Source: Embiotoca jacksoni
Lineage: Eukaryota > Chordata > Actinopteri > Embiotocidae
Assembly: GCA_022577435.1 (NCBI GenBank)
Contig: JAKOON010000052.1
Location: 1,303,654 to 1,367,653, forward strand
Length of the DNA stretch: 64,000 nt
Direction of reading: 5' to 3'
Below, one piece after another: positions 12,887-22,189 of the stretch. The stretch's first letter is position 1, and each line of letters opens with the position of its first letter. Below the pieces are notes generated by a model, which saw nothing but the letters and a program-made list of their open reading frames with translations, made no database searches and was not told the DNA's origin. Position numbers and translations under genes: made by a program.

Positions 12887-13699
12887 TATCAGAGTGAGAT
12901 CAGAGAGAGATCAGAGAGAGATCAGAGTGAGATCAGAGAGAGATCAGAGAGAGATCAGAGAGAGATCAGAGAGAGATCAGAGTGAGATCAGAGAGAGATC
13001 AGAGTGAGATCAGAGTGAGATCAGAGAGAGATCAGAGAGAGATCAGAGTGAGATCAGAGAGAGATCAGAGAGAGATCAGAGAGAGATCAGAGTGAGATCA
13101 GAGTGAGATCAGAGTGAGATCAGAGAGAGATCAGAGTGAGATCAGAGAGAGATCAGAGTGAGATCAGAGTGAGATCAGAGAGAGATCAGAGTGAGATCAG
13201 AGAGAGATCAGAGTGAGATCAGAGATAGATCAGAGTGAGATCAGAGAGAGATCAGAGTGAGATCAGAGAGAGATCAGAGAGAGATCAGAGAGAGATCAGA
13301 GTGAGATCAGAGTGAGATCAGAGAGAGATCAGAGAGATCAGAGAGAGATCAGAGAGAGATCAGAGTGAGATCAGAGAGAGATCAGAGAGAGATCAGAGTG
13401 AGATCAGAGATAGATCAGAGTGAGATCAGAGAGAGATCAGAGAGAGATCAGAGAGAGATCAGAGTGAGATCAGAGAGAGATCAGAGTGAGATCAGAGTGA
13501 GATCAGAGAGAGATCAGAGTGAGATCAGAGAGAGATCAGAGAGAGATCAGAGAGAGATCAGAGTGAGATCAGAGTGAGATCAGAGTGAGATCAGAGAGAG
13601 ATCAGAGTGAGATCAGAGTGAGATCAGAGTGAGATCAGAGAGAGATCAGAGTGAGATCAGAGAGAGATCAGAGTGAGATCAGAGTGAGATCAGAGTGAG
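12887..13699 (+). repeat. 11-bp GATC satellite
   Basis: About 74 tandem copies of an 11-mer, GATCAGAGAGA or GATCAGAGTGA. The two forms differ at a single G/T-determining position and alternate irregularly. Rare variants are a shortened unit near 13,333 and GATAGATC units near 13,223 and 13,407. It grows out of a (GA)n run. Because 3 x 11 = 33, the frame stays open for long stretches, but this is not coding. Confidence 0.97.
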
Positions 13700-13819
13700 G
13701 ACGTCTGATGACTTATCGGTTCATCTTGGTCCGTGCTCTCATGATGACGAATGAGCTGCAGTTCACCGTGTTTGGTTGCAACTTTCTTTCCTTCATAGCA
13801 GAAACATTACATAATCACA

Positions 13820-13822
<3 letters not shown>

Positions 13823-13867
<45 letters not shown>
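13823..13867. repeat. (TG)n microsatellite
   Basis: About 22 uninterrupted TG dinucleotides. Confidence 0.96.
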
Positions 13868-13870
<3 letters not shown>

Positions 13871-14329
13871 CATGATGAATTCTGGGTGACCCTGACGTTT
13901 GGCCATTAGGAATGGGAACACGGCGATTCCCCGACGGTCCCAAACAAATAAATCCTGCCTACAGCCGGAATAACCATTAACAAGTCTGCTAAACACCGAG
14001 AGAGGAGGAGGAAGAGGAGGAGGAAGAGGGAAGTAAAGGAAATACTTGTAGAGAAGGAGGAGGAAGGAGGGAAAATGAGGAGAGAAAGGAATGTGGGAGA
14101 AGAGAGGGAAAGAAAAGAAGGGAGGAAGAGGTGAAGACGCTGAATGCAGATGGAGGAAGGAATGAACGGACTGGAGGAAGAGGAGGAGGAGGAGGAGGTG
14201 AGGGATGATGGGAGGTAAAGAACCCCATTAGCGGAGGACAGATGAGAGAAAACAAACAAGAAATGTGAGGGTAACACATCACTTTGTTTTTCTGCTCGTC
14301 CTACCCAGAAGAATAAGAGGAAGCAATAA

Positions 14330-14331
<2 letters not shown>
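13868..14331. other. non-coding with purine tract
   Basis: About 13,997-14,218 is almost pure purine on the plus strand (GAGGAGGAAGAGG words), a potential triplex-forming mirror-type tract. No gene recognised. Confidence 0.7.

Positions 14332-14421
<90 letters not shown>
14332..14421. repeat. (TG)n microsatellite
   Basis: About 45 uninterrupted TG dinucleotides. Confidence 0.97.
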
Positions 14422-14423
<2 letters not shown>

Positions 14424-14539
14424 AGTTGAGTGTGTGAGGAGACAGGAGCGATAGCGCGGGGGAGGTCATGGCGAGGTGAGAGAGGGGGAGCGAGACGGAG
14501 AGAGAAGTTCAGCGAGAGGTGAAGAGAGAGACCTGCCGT

Positions 14540-14543
<4 letters not shown>

Positions 14544-14632
<89 letters not shown>
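14544..14632. repeat. (TG)n microsatellite
   Basis: About 44 uninterrupted TG dinucleotides, 120 bp from the preceding TG tract with GA-rich sequence between. Confidence 0.97.
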
Positions 14633-14634
<2 letters not shown>

Positions 14635-15054
14635 GGTGAATGGAGGGTCAGGTGTGTGTGTGTTTGCCAGGAGGACATGGCTCATTTTTTTTGGAAAGCC
14701 CACGCTCTCCTTTTTTTTTCTCCTCCTCCTCCTCTTCCTCCTCCATCACTGTATTTGGTTGTATTCTCCTCCTGTAAAGCACTTTGTTTAGAAATACAAA
14801 TAGTTAAATATTATAATCCAAACTTACCGGCTGAAGTTTCACCCTCCTCCTCCTCCTCCTCCTCCTGATCTAATTTTGTCGCTGTTGTTTTTGCCAGATC
14901 TGATCTTTGTGCGTTCGCGTCTGTAGCTGTCGGGTGCGGCCGTCACGGTCACGAATGTTTTGTTTGATGATGAGCTGTCGTACAGACGGTTTGAATCTTC
15001 TCCTGTTCTTCCTCTCAACACTTGTTCAGGTTGATCTGAGACTACAAACAGGCT
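14633..15054. other. non-coding with (TCC)n
   Basis: CTC/TCC-rich runs at about 14,720-14,742 and 14,842-14,867. The rest is unassigned. Confidence 0.55.
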
Positions 15055-15155
15055 GCAAGTGTGAATATGAGCTCGTCCGTCTCGTCTCTGTGACGGACTG
15101 ATGACCTGTCCAGGTTTTACCAAGTCAGCTGGAATAGGCTCCACCCCCCTCCACC
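15055..15155 (+). mobile_element. LINE/SINE 3'-end fragment, teleost type
   Basis: An ordered series AGTGTGAATATGAG, GACGGACTGATGACCTGTCC, AGGTTTTACC, GTCAGCTGGAATAGGCTCCA then C-rich sequence follows the 3' end of a repeat very common in fish genomes. The usual CTGCCTCTCGCCC section is missing between ACC and the GTCAGCTGG phrase, so this copy is internally deleted. The family is recalled from general knowledge, not from a search. Confidence 0.7.
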
Positions 15156-15855
15156 CTTCCCAGTTTATTAATACACCTTATGAAGAGGAGACATTTCTGA
15201 ACAAACTCTATAATGTGGTCGGTTGAATTTTAGAAGAAGAAGTGCGTCGAGATGAACACTTGGTGCTGATTTCTCCACTCGTGTGAGTTTACACCACAGA
15301 AAATGGTTGAGAAAAAATACGTCGTGAAAAGACCTCAAACGGTGGAAATATTGGTGGAAATCTGATGTTTCTGTTTGTTTCTTCCGGCTGTTATTATTCA
15401 GATGAGTAGAAGTGATTCTCGCGATCAGCTGATTATGTAAATAATCGTGACGGCTCCACTCAGGATGGAGGATCGTAAAGTCCAGCAGGTCTTCGGTCTG
15501 ATTGACAGGTGTTGATTTATTTTCATGTCGGTTCAGAGACTCTGATTTGTTGAACTAAGAGGTGTTCCTAATATTTAGTCACAATTCATTTAAATGGAAA
15601 GGACACTTTTTTTGTTGTTGTTTCCTCCTCTTTTACTTCCCACCTTTACTTTGTTCTTTCCTTTCTCCTCATCCTCCTTTACTCCTCTTCCTCTCTTTCC
15701 TCTTCCTCTGCTTCCACTCTCATCCGTCCCTTCGTGGAGAGTTTTCTTTTCTGTTATCGGGAAAAACAAAGAACAAGAGATAAAGAGATGTTCCTGATCC
15801 GCTCTCAGATATCATGAAAAATCTCTGCTTTTTTCTGTCTAATCTTGTGTTTAAA

Positions 15856-15857
<2 letters not shown>
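15156..15857. other. non-coding, pyrimidine tract
   Basis: Unassigned sequence. 15,608-15,735 is T/C-rich (CTTTCCTCTTCC words). Confidence 0.55.
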
Positions 15858-15912
<55 letters not shown>

Positions 15913-15922
15913 TTGTGTGTTT
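15858..15922. repeat. (TG)n microsatellite, interrupted
   Basis: TG repeats broken by TTTG steps at about 15,884 and 15,911. Confidence 0.94.
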
Positions 15923-16014
15923 GTTTGTTTTCTCCACTGACACACACTTGTATCTGCACCTAATTCCCACACCCAACCTCACAGCCAGATTATGTTTGGG
16001 CTTTATGTAACTGC

Positions 16015-16018
<4 letters not shown>

Positions 16019-16088
<70 letters not shown>
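16019..16088. repeat. (TG)n microsatellite
   Basis: About 26 TG dinucleotides, a TTTG break near 16,071, then a further short run. Confidence 0.96.
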
Positions 16089-16189
16089 TTGTGCTTGTTT
16101 ATACGGGAGGATTAGCAGGTCAAACTTCGGCCGAGCAAAGGGTGAACTGGTGGGCAAAAGGAGAGGGGAGACACACAGGAGTGAAAGGA

Positions 16190-16320
16190 CCAGCAGGGAG
16201 GAAGGGAAGGAGGAGAGGGAAAACAAGCGATAGGAGATGGTGGGAGTGGGACGAAGGAGGGAGGAAAGGAAGGAAGGAAGGGAGGGAGGGAAGGAGGGGG
16301 AGGGGGAGGGAAGTCCAGAG
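16190..16320 (+). other. purine tract with G-quadruplex motif
   Basis: Almost pure purine. At 16,280-16,310 there are G-runs of 3, 3, 3, 5, 5 and 3 separated by 1-5 nt, which exceeds the four-run requirement for an intramolecular G-quadruplex. If the region is transcribed from the plus strand as an intron, the G-runs would also be in the RNA. Confidence 0.75.
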
Positions 16321-16566
16321 GAACCGTTTCGTCTTGTAGCGTGAAGCCAGATCGTAGAAAATATTCAGGACACTTCCTGTTTTCAGGAACGACTGTGATG
16401 AGGTGAAGTCGGGACCTCTTTACTGGGATTTAAAGGAATAAACAGATCACCTTAAAGAAGCAGTTTCACTTCTCGTGTGCAGACAGGACTCTTCTCAGGG
16501 CGCACTGGTGGCTAAATGTTCACGATCTGATCATTTGAAACCTTAAACTGTTGCTGTAACCTGAGA
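16321..16566. other. non-coding, no recognised feature
   Basis: Mixed sequence between the purine tract and the inverted element pair. Nothing recognised. Confidence 0.5.
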
Positions 16567-16816
16567 GCACCACAGGCCTGTCAATCAAACAGACACGCCC
16601 CCAAAACCACATCTTTTTGAGGCCTAATATCTAATTAATGAGAGATTATTTTCAGATGGACCACAAGGAAACTATTAAGAAGGAGTGACTTTAGCTAACA
16701 ACACCGAGATAACTGATGGAAAAAATGAGAAGTTGAATGGGAGTCTATGGAGGCTTTTTGGAGCCGACCTCTAGTGGCACAAAGTGTTCGTAGCTTCCAG
16801 GTCTGAAAAATGGTTC
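16567..16816 (-). mobile_element. non-autonomous interspersed element, copy C
   Basis: Reads as the reverse complement of the series in copy D. It starts at GCACCACAGGCCTGTCAATC and runs through CAGATGGACCACAAGGAAAC, TTTAGCTAACAACACCGAGA and GAGAAGTTGAATGG to CCTCTAGTGGCAC at 16,780. It forms the left arm of a large inverted repeat with copy D. Confidence 0.85.
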
Positions 16817-17205
16817 CGATGTAGAAGTGCGTTAAGCTGCAATACCACCGAGTGCCACTAGAGGTCGGCTCCGTAGACCGCCATTCAACTTCTCTCATTA
16901 AATACAAAGTCAGTATATTAAAGTTATCTTGGTGTTGTTAGCTAAAGTCATTCCTTCTTATTAGTTTTCTGGAGGTCCATCTGAAAATAATTCATTAGAA
17001 AATAAGGAATTTATTATAAATAAATAATTCATTAGAAAATAAACCTTAAAAAGCAGAGGTTTTTTTTTGGGGGGGGCGTGTCTGTTTGATTGACAGGCCT
17101 GTGGTGCTGTCACGTATAACACTATTGAGGGGGGGCGGGGCAGAGTGTCCTCGGGGTCCACCTCTTGCTCCGCCCCCCAGCTCGTCCAAATATGGTTGTC
17201 CTTCT
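16817..17205 (+). mobile_element. non-autonomous interspersed element, copy D
   Basis: Begins with GTGCCACTAGAGGTCGGC (16,852) and runs through CCATTCAACTTCTC, GTTGTTAGCTAAAGTCA, TTTCTGGAGGTCCATCTGA and GTTTGATTGACAGGCCTGTG to CTCGTCCAAATATGG. It has a short duplication of ATTCATTAGAAAATAA (about 16,990-17,043) not present in copy C. It extends past the inverted-repeat end at 17,107. Confidence 0.85.
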
Positions 17206-17514
17206 CTCTCGTTTCCTGTTTGCACCTTCAATCACCTCAACGCTCGTCGATCCCCTTCTCTCACTCATATCTATCCATCTTCATCTGCCCTTCCTTTACC
17301 CCCCACCCCCACCCCCATTCCTCTCCATCTGTGTCTCCTTCCATCTTTACTCTCTCTCTCTTCCCCACATGTGGTTTTGCTCTCCATCCCTCTGTACTCC
17401 TCCTCCTCCTCCTCCTCTTCCTCTTCTTCTCTCATCCCTTGCTCACATATGGTTTCTCTCTCTGGATCTGTGTGTGTGTTTGGTGTTACCCAGAGTTCAC
17501 TGGGGCTCCCTGCT

Positions 17515-17517
<3 letters not shown>
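17206..17517. other. pyrimidine-rich non-coding stretch
   Basis: T/C-rich, with (TCC)n-type words at 17,397-17,432. No gene recognised. Confidence 0.6.
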
Positions 17518-17598
<81 letters not shown>

Positions 17599-17616
17599 AC
17601 AGACAGAGATAGAGAG

Positions 17617-17684
<68 letters not shown>

Positions 17685-17702
17685 ACAGACAGAGATAGAG
17701 AG

Positions 17703-17732
<30 letters not shown>
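17518..17732. repeat. compound (GT)n with duplicated 28-bp spacer
   Basis: Three GT tracts (17,518-17,594; 17,623-17,680; 17,709-17,732) are separated by two identical 28-bp spacers beginning TTTTACAGACAGAG at 17,595 and 17,681, so the period is 86 bp. A GT tract plus spacer was duplicated as a unit. Confidence 0.95.
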
Positions 17733-17733
<1 letters not shown>

Positions 17734-18283
17734 TAGGAGTTCAACAGGGCAGCAGCAAGTTATGCAACAGTTCGATTTGTGGGTCAATTCGAAGAAGACT
17801 TCGGCTCCTTTGGTCAAAGTCGCTCTTCTTCTTCTCTTCCTCCTCTTCACCTCTCTGATGTCCTCTTTCTCTCTGTTGTATTTGTTTTTTATTTTTATTT
17901 ACCCGAGTGTCACAAACTGAGCAGTGCAGTTCGGTTTATTGGGAGGTGTCAGTAGGTAACTTCCATAAGTGTTGAGTACGTAAACATCTGGATTGGCTGC
18001 ATTTAAATCCAATAGAAAGTCTTAAGTTCTACTTTATTCATTTATTGGTGATTTAACAAACAGTTGTTGTTTTTTATTCTACCAGATATGTAAGTAATTA
18101 AAAGATTTGATTACAGTCAATTGAAATACAAAAAAAAAAAAAAAGACACCAAGTATATAAAAATCTGGGGAAAGAAAACAAACAAATTTCCACTTTGGAA
18201 TAAAATACAATAATTCATGTCCACATCATCACTTCTGATCTGTTGTGAAGACTTCAGTTTAGTTTCTCTGTTTCTTCTTCCAG
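17733..18283. other. intron, 3' part
   Basis: AT-rich sequence with an A-run at 18,129-18,144. It ends in the pyrimidine-rich acceptor TTTCTCTGTTTCTTCTTCCAG directly upstream of the penultimate coding exon. Confidence 0.7.
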
Positions 18284-18396
18284 CTGCTGGACCTGTTCAC
18301 TCTGTGGGATTGGTCCACCTACCTGGCTGACTACGGAAAACCCACCTGCAAATACCTGAGGGTGAACCCACACACCGCGCTGGCCCTGCTGGAGAA
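18284..18396 (+). CDS. exoc6b: EXOC6B-like exocyst subunit, penultimate coding exon
   Basis: Encodes 37 residues plus two bases of the next codon, from the extreme C-terminal part of Sec15/EXOC6-family proteins. The exocyst is the octameric complex that tethers secretory vesicles to the plasma membrane, and the Sec15 subunit is its Rab-GTPase effector. The diagnostic run WDWSTYLADYG is followed by CKYLRVNP and ALLE. A CAG acceptor ends at 18,283 and the donor is AA|GTGAGT at 18,397. The split lysine codon (AA + G) is completed by the exon at 19,931. Choosing EXOC6B over its paralogue EXOC6 rests on the protein's last residues, recalled from memory. The preceding exon, expected to end around an IDLRQ-type sequence, was not found upstream in this window, so the preceding intron probably exceeds 18 kb. 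Confidence 0.88.
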
Positions 18397-18766
18397 GTGA
18401 GTGTTCATTCATTCATTCATTTATTGATTTGTTGATTTGTTGATTTATTGATTTATTGGTTGATGACTCTGGTTTTCATAAATTGTCATTTGTTCTTCCT
18501 TCTGCTGAGCGGTCGAACATTCGGAGGTTCCAGCTTCTCTCATGTCTGCTGCTGCTTCTCCGTGTTTTATGGGGGTTATGTTAATATTTCTTGGGAAGAA
18601 GGCAAACATGTATTTTGTGTTTTGGTCTAATTTAATGGGGAAAAAATACATATAAACAAATATTTTGTGAGTGGAAATGATATCAGATGACACCACCATG
18701 TGAGATCTTCATCCGTCTTAATCTCAGCTGCTTTTCTTCTGTCTCCTCTTCATCGTGTTTTCACAG

Positions 18767-18778
18767 GTTGTTTAAGCC
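18767..18778 (+). other. candidate 12-nt in-frame microexon
   Basis: GTTGTTTAAGCC is preceded by a long pyrimidine stretch ending TTTTCACAG (18,758-18,766) and followed by the consensus donor GTGAGT (18,779). Its length is a multiple of three, and insertion between the flanking exons would add four residues (LFKP) between LEK and MKET without a stop. A TGC word, the type favoured by SRRM4-dependent neural microexons, lies about 37-39 nt upstream. Seen: the signals and the frame. Inferred: that it is used. Confidence 0.35.
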
Positions 18779-18826
18779 GTGAGTATCGTCTCTGCTATGT
18801 GTGTGTGTCTGTTACTGAGGTGACAT

Positions 18827-18828
<2 letters not shown>

Positions 18829-18905
<77 letters not shown>
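18829..18905. repeat. (CA)n microsatellite, intronic
   Basis: About 38 uninterrupted CA dinucleotides, starting 51 nt after the candidate microexon. Confidence 0.97.
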
Positions 18906-18908
<3 letters not shown>

Positions 18909-19052
18909 GAGCACAAACAGCAAATAACCCTGCGTCGTGATGAAACTGATGTTTATCGCCGTTAACGATGGGATGTTATCGCTATAACAATACCCGCCTC
19001 CGGTATCTGTGCACTATCAGTGTGGAACCTGATATGGAAATAGCGATGATAA

Positions 19053-19123
19053 AAACACACACACACACACGCAGCCTGCATGAGTTTTCACACAGATACA
19101 CACTAACAAGCAAACACACACAC

Positions 19124-19201
<78 letters not shown>
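19053..19201. repeat. (CA)n microsatellites, intronic
   Basis: A short CA tract (19,053-19,070), an interrupted spacer with CACACAGATACACAC-type sequence, and a long tract (19,113-19,201) with one GC break near 19,129. Confidence 0.95.
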
Positions 19202-19202
<1 letters not shown>

Positions 19203-19482
19203 ATGATATCCGTCTTTGTTCCGTACCGTTCCCGTCATCCTTCCTTAATCGGGGTCGGTATTCTCTCTCCGGAGCGCCCCGGCCCGGTGGTCTCTCTGTG
19301 CCCCGGAGGAAGCACCCTGCTGGGGCTTGTCTGCTCTGCTGGGCCCCGAAAACTTCCTGGAGGTCCATAACGCTCCAGTGTTCTGCAACAAAATACTAAA
19401 AAACACACGCTGAGACACACAATGAACGCACACATACCAGAGGCTTGTTTTTTTTTACTTCTCTAACAGGTGACTGCAGCGG

Positions 19483-19483
<1 letters not shown>

Positions 19484-19574
<91 letters not shown>

Positions 19575-19605
19575 GTGTGAGTGTGCACCGAGCATGCTCC
19601 AACAA

Positions 19606-19678
<73 letters not shown>

Positions 19679-19733
19679 TGTGTGTGTGTGTGCGTGTGTG
19701 TGAGTGTGCACCGAGCATGCTCCAACAATCGTG

Positions 19734-19796
<63 letters not shown>
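19484..19796. repeat. compound (GT)n with duplicated spacer
   Basis: Three GT tracts are separated by two copies of the same ~40-bp spacer (GCGTGTGTGTGAGTG, then CACCGAGCATGCTCCAACAA) at 19,569 and 19,692, with period 123 bp. The spacers are identical until the GTG/GTGCC end. This lies 134 nt upstream of the last coding exon. Confidence 0.95.
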
Positions 19797-19799
<3 letters not shown>

Positions 19800-19930
19800 T
19801 TTCTTCCTGAGTGCATATCGGTTTACTTAACTGCATCCGACACATTCTCGGTCTTCCTCATCCCGTGTGACTTCTTCATCATACCCGTCTTGTCTTCGTC
19901 TCTCTGTCCCTTCTCGTCCGCCGTCTCCAG

Positions 19931-20057
19931 GATGAAGGAGACGAGCAGGAAGAACAACGTCTTCGCCCAGTTCAGGAAGACGGACAGAGACAGACAGAAA
20001 CTGATCGACGCCGTCGTCAAGCAGCTGCGCAACGTCATCGCGCAGCACCACACCTGA
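19931..20057 (+). CDS. exoc6b: EXOC6B-like exocyst subunit, terminal coding exon
   Basis: The first base completes the lysine codon begun at 18,395-18,396. 41 further codons and a TGA stop at 20,055-20,057 follow. The protein reads MKETSRKNNVFAQFRK, then a basic/acidic helix DRDRQKLIDAVVKQLR, and ends NVIAQHHT. This is the conserved C-terminal tail of Sec15/EXOC6 proteins; the HH near the end favours EXOC6B over EXOC6. The acceptor is CCGTCTCCAG at 19,921-19,930. The joined exons supply 79 residues of a protein that is about 800 residues in other vertebrates, so only the C-terminus is in this window. No frameshift or premature stop is present, so the gene end looks intact. Confidence 0.9.
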
Positions 20058-21293
20058 GGCGAGCGGCGTGATTGGCCGGCGGGTGCGGAGCCGCCGTCCC
20101 GTTGGCCGAGTCGTCCGGCCCGATGCGTTCCAACCCGACAAGTGGAGGCGGACCAATGCACCTTAACTTCAGCGAACCTGCGACAGCCACAAGCAGCCCT
20201 AAAACAAGGAAGAAGCTCATCAGATAAGAAGTGGGGTGCCGTGCAGTCTGATTGGCTCTTTTGCAGCATGAGGAGTGTAAGAAACCGCCGTGAGCCACAA
20301 CAGGAACTTTTTGATCGCCCCTCGTAAGCCAACGGATGTCTTCGGCGGCATCACATCCACTAATTACTCCTGTTGGTTACTTTATGGCCAAACATGTCAT
20401 AAAAACCCTCCAAACATATCTATAAAAGGACCAAAACTTAACAAACAGCCTTCTGACAAATGTCGTCTTTGTAAACCTGATATCTAGAAAGGATTATTGT
20501 CCACCGTTCTCCTGCTGCAGCTCTGAATATGTATTAATCCACTGCTGAAAGTAGCCCCCACAAAACCCCACTGTTTACTCCCGTATGGTTGCTGAAAATA
20601 TCAGAGCCGGCCGTCTTAGGACATGACTGAGCCATTTTTTTTAATACATAAAACAATATATTTGTGACATATTTAACTATGACCTTCTTCATTGGGCGCG
20701 GAGCCGACGCGTCGTCGGTGTGGGTCTTTGTCCAAACTTTGAACTCGAGCTTGTTCTTACAGCCGACTTTGATCTGGCAGGTTTCTGACCGGTGGAGAAC
20801 GAGAAAGTCGAGCGAACGATAGAATTAGTGAAGAAGTTACAGTTTACTGTAAAATCTTCAGCTCTCCTGCACGGCTCTCAAAGCTCAGTTGCCATAAAAG
20901 TTAGTTTCCACTTGTTGCTGGACGCCATCAGGCCTCGTTATCGACGTACACGTAGCTCTGCATGCTGGGAACATTTAGCTTCGCGGTGTCTTCGGGGAAT
21001 CTGAGTCGTTTTTTTTTTTGTAAGAACTCGTATTTTTGTGCCACAAGCTTCTTAGCTTTTTCTTACCTAAAGTCCAACTGAACCGGCCGCTGGTTCAGTC
21101 CGTCTGTCCTCGCGCGACCTTCACCGTCTTCCACGTTGCTCTCCGTGGCAGCGACGCAACAACAGAACGTATTGAATGTACATCAGAGAGGCTCGTCTTC
21201 CTTTTTTCCGTCGTGAAAAGCACTGAAATCAAAAACAAAACGTTGGTGACAAATGAGCAGAGTGTTACTGCAGTATCTTTTCCCTCTGACAAA

Positions 21294-21597
21294 GGGGGGA
21301 TGTTGACACAACCTGGCAACACGTTCCCCTCTCGCCACACAACCTGCAAACACTTGAATTGGCGACACTGCTCGGATCTGGCAACCGGATTTCCTCAACT
21401 TAGCGTCTGATAGCACAGCAAGTGTTTGGGATGTGAAGGGGGAGGGGGGGTGTTGCCCCAACATGGCAACCCATCCCTCCTCTTTCAGTAAAGCTTGATT
21501 TGAATAGAGTTTGGAGGGATGTTGCCTGAGCATTTTGTACTCGTCATGTATAAATAACTGGGTCTTAAAGAGGGGGATGATGTTCCAACCTGGCAAC
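21294..21597 (+). repeat. dispersed ATGTTG...GGCAAC phrases
   Basis: A G-run, (A)TGTTG and (C)AACCTGGCAAC-type sequence recur at 21,294-21,320, 21,441-21,470, 21,513-21,530 (partial) and 21,571-21,597. Spacing is irregular, so this is a decayed repeat or dispersed motif rather than a clean tandem array. Confidence 0.55.
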
Positions 21598-21622
21598 AAA
21601 ACAAATGTTTTATTGCCAGGTT
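21587..21622 (+). other. strong RNA/DNA hairpin in 3' UTR
   Basis: Arms of 16 bp, AACCTGGCAACAAAAC and GTTTTATTGCCAGGTT, pair with one mismatch around the 4-nt loop AAAT. Confidence 0.8.
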
Positions 21623-21710
21623 GACTGGAAAGAGATTAATTAGTATAGAAACTGTTGTACTAATACCAAACACAGTTCTGTGGTTTCCATAAACATATGC
21701 CAAGCTGTGT

Positions 21711-21711
<1 letters not shown>

Positions 21712-21768
<57 letters not shown>
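21712..21768. repeat. (GT)n microsatellite in 3' UTR
   Basis: About 26 GT dinucleotides with one TCTG break near 21,715. Confidence 0.95.
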
Positions 21769-21770
<2 letters not shown>

Positions 21771-22183
21771 GTGTGGCTACTGTTACACACACAAATTTTT
21801 TAATTAATTGAAGCACAACGCTTAATTACTTTCACACTATATTATATCTTGAACTAATAAAATAACTAAATAAATAAATAGGGGTAGTTTCGCTCTTTGT
21901 GTTGCTTTTTTGTTTGTTTTCTTAAACTGTGCAATAACCACGATTTGTTCGTGTGTTTGTTTGTCGTGGTGCTTCATAAAGGGATTCAAACCTACATTTC
22001 GAAGGGAATTTAAAGTCTTCCTCTCTGTGTTTATGATTTATTGATCGACACCGCGGTGTGTGCTTTTTTTTTGTTTTTTTTTCATCCAACCTCGGTTGTG
22101 TGTCGTTTTTATGCGTTAGAAAAGGGAAACGGGGCCGTCATTACTGAATGTGCCTTTGCTGTATTTGGTTATTTTTTTCTGCC

Positions 22184-22189
22184 AATAAA
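22184..22189 (+). terminator. poly(A) signal, proximal
   Basis: AATAAA followed about 15-20 nt later by GT-rich TTTGGTGTTCGG, the normal layout of a vertebrate cleavage site. It is a strong candidate for a functional 3' end. Confidence 0.6.

Larger units (their letters stand above)
18397..19930 (+). other. last intron, repeat-rich
   Basis: A 1,534-bp phase-2 intron bounded by GTGAGT and CTCCAG. It contains (CA)n at 18,829-18,905 and 19,116-19,201, a short CA tract at 19,053-19,070, and (GT)n at 19,484-19,796. Roughly a quarter is dinucleotide repeat. In the RNA this gives CA-rich sites (an hnRNP L-type target) and UG-rich sites (a TDP-43/CELF-type target); those binding roles are inference. 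Confidence 0.85.

Noticed and set aside
13365..13577. Plus-strand frame of RSERDQREIRV-type repeats
   Set aside because: Translation of the 11-bp satellite (33 bp per 11 residues). No splice or start signals beyond chance.
21183..21599. 138-codon minus-strand open frame in the 3' UTR
   Set aside because: It overlaps the repeated GGCAAC phrases, its peptide shows only the echo of that DNA repeat, and it has no recognisable domain.
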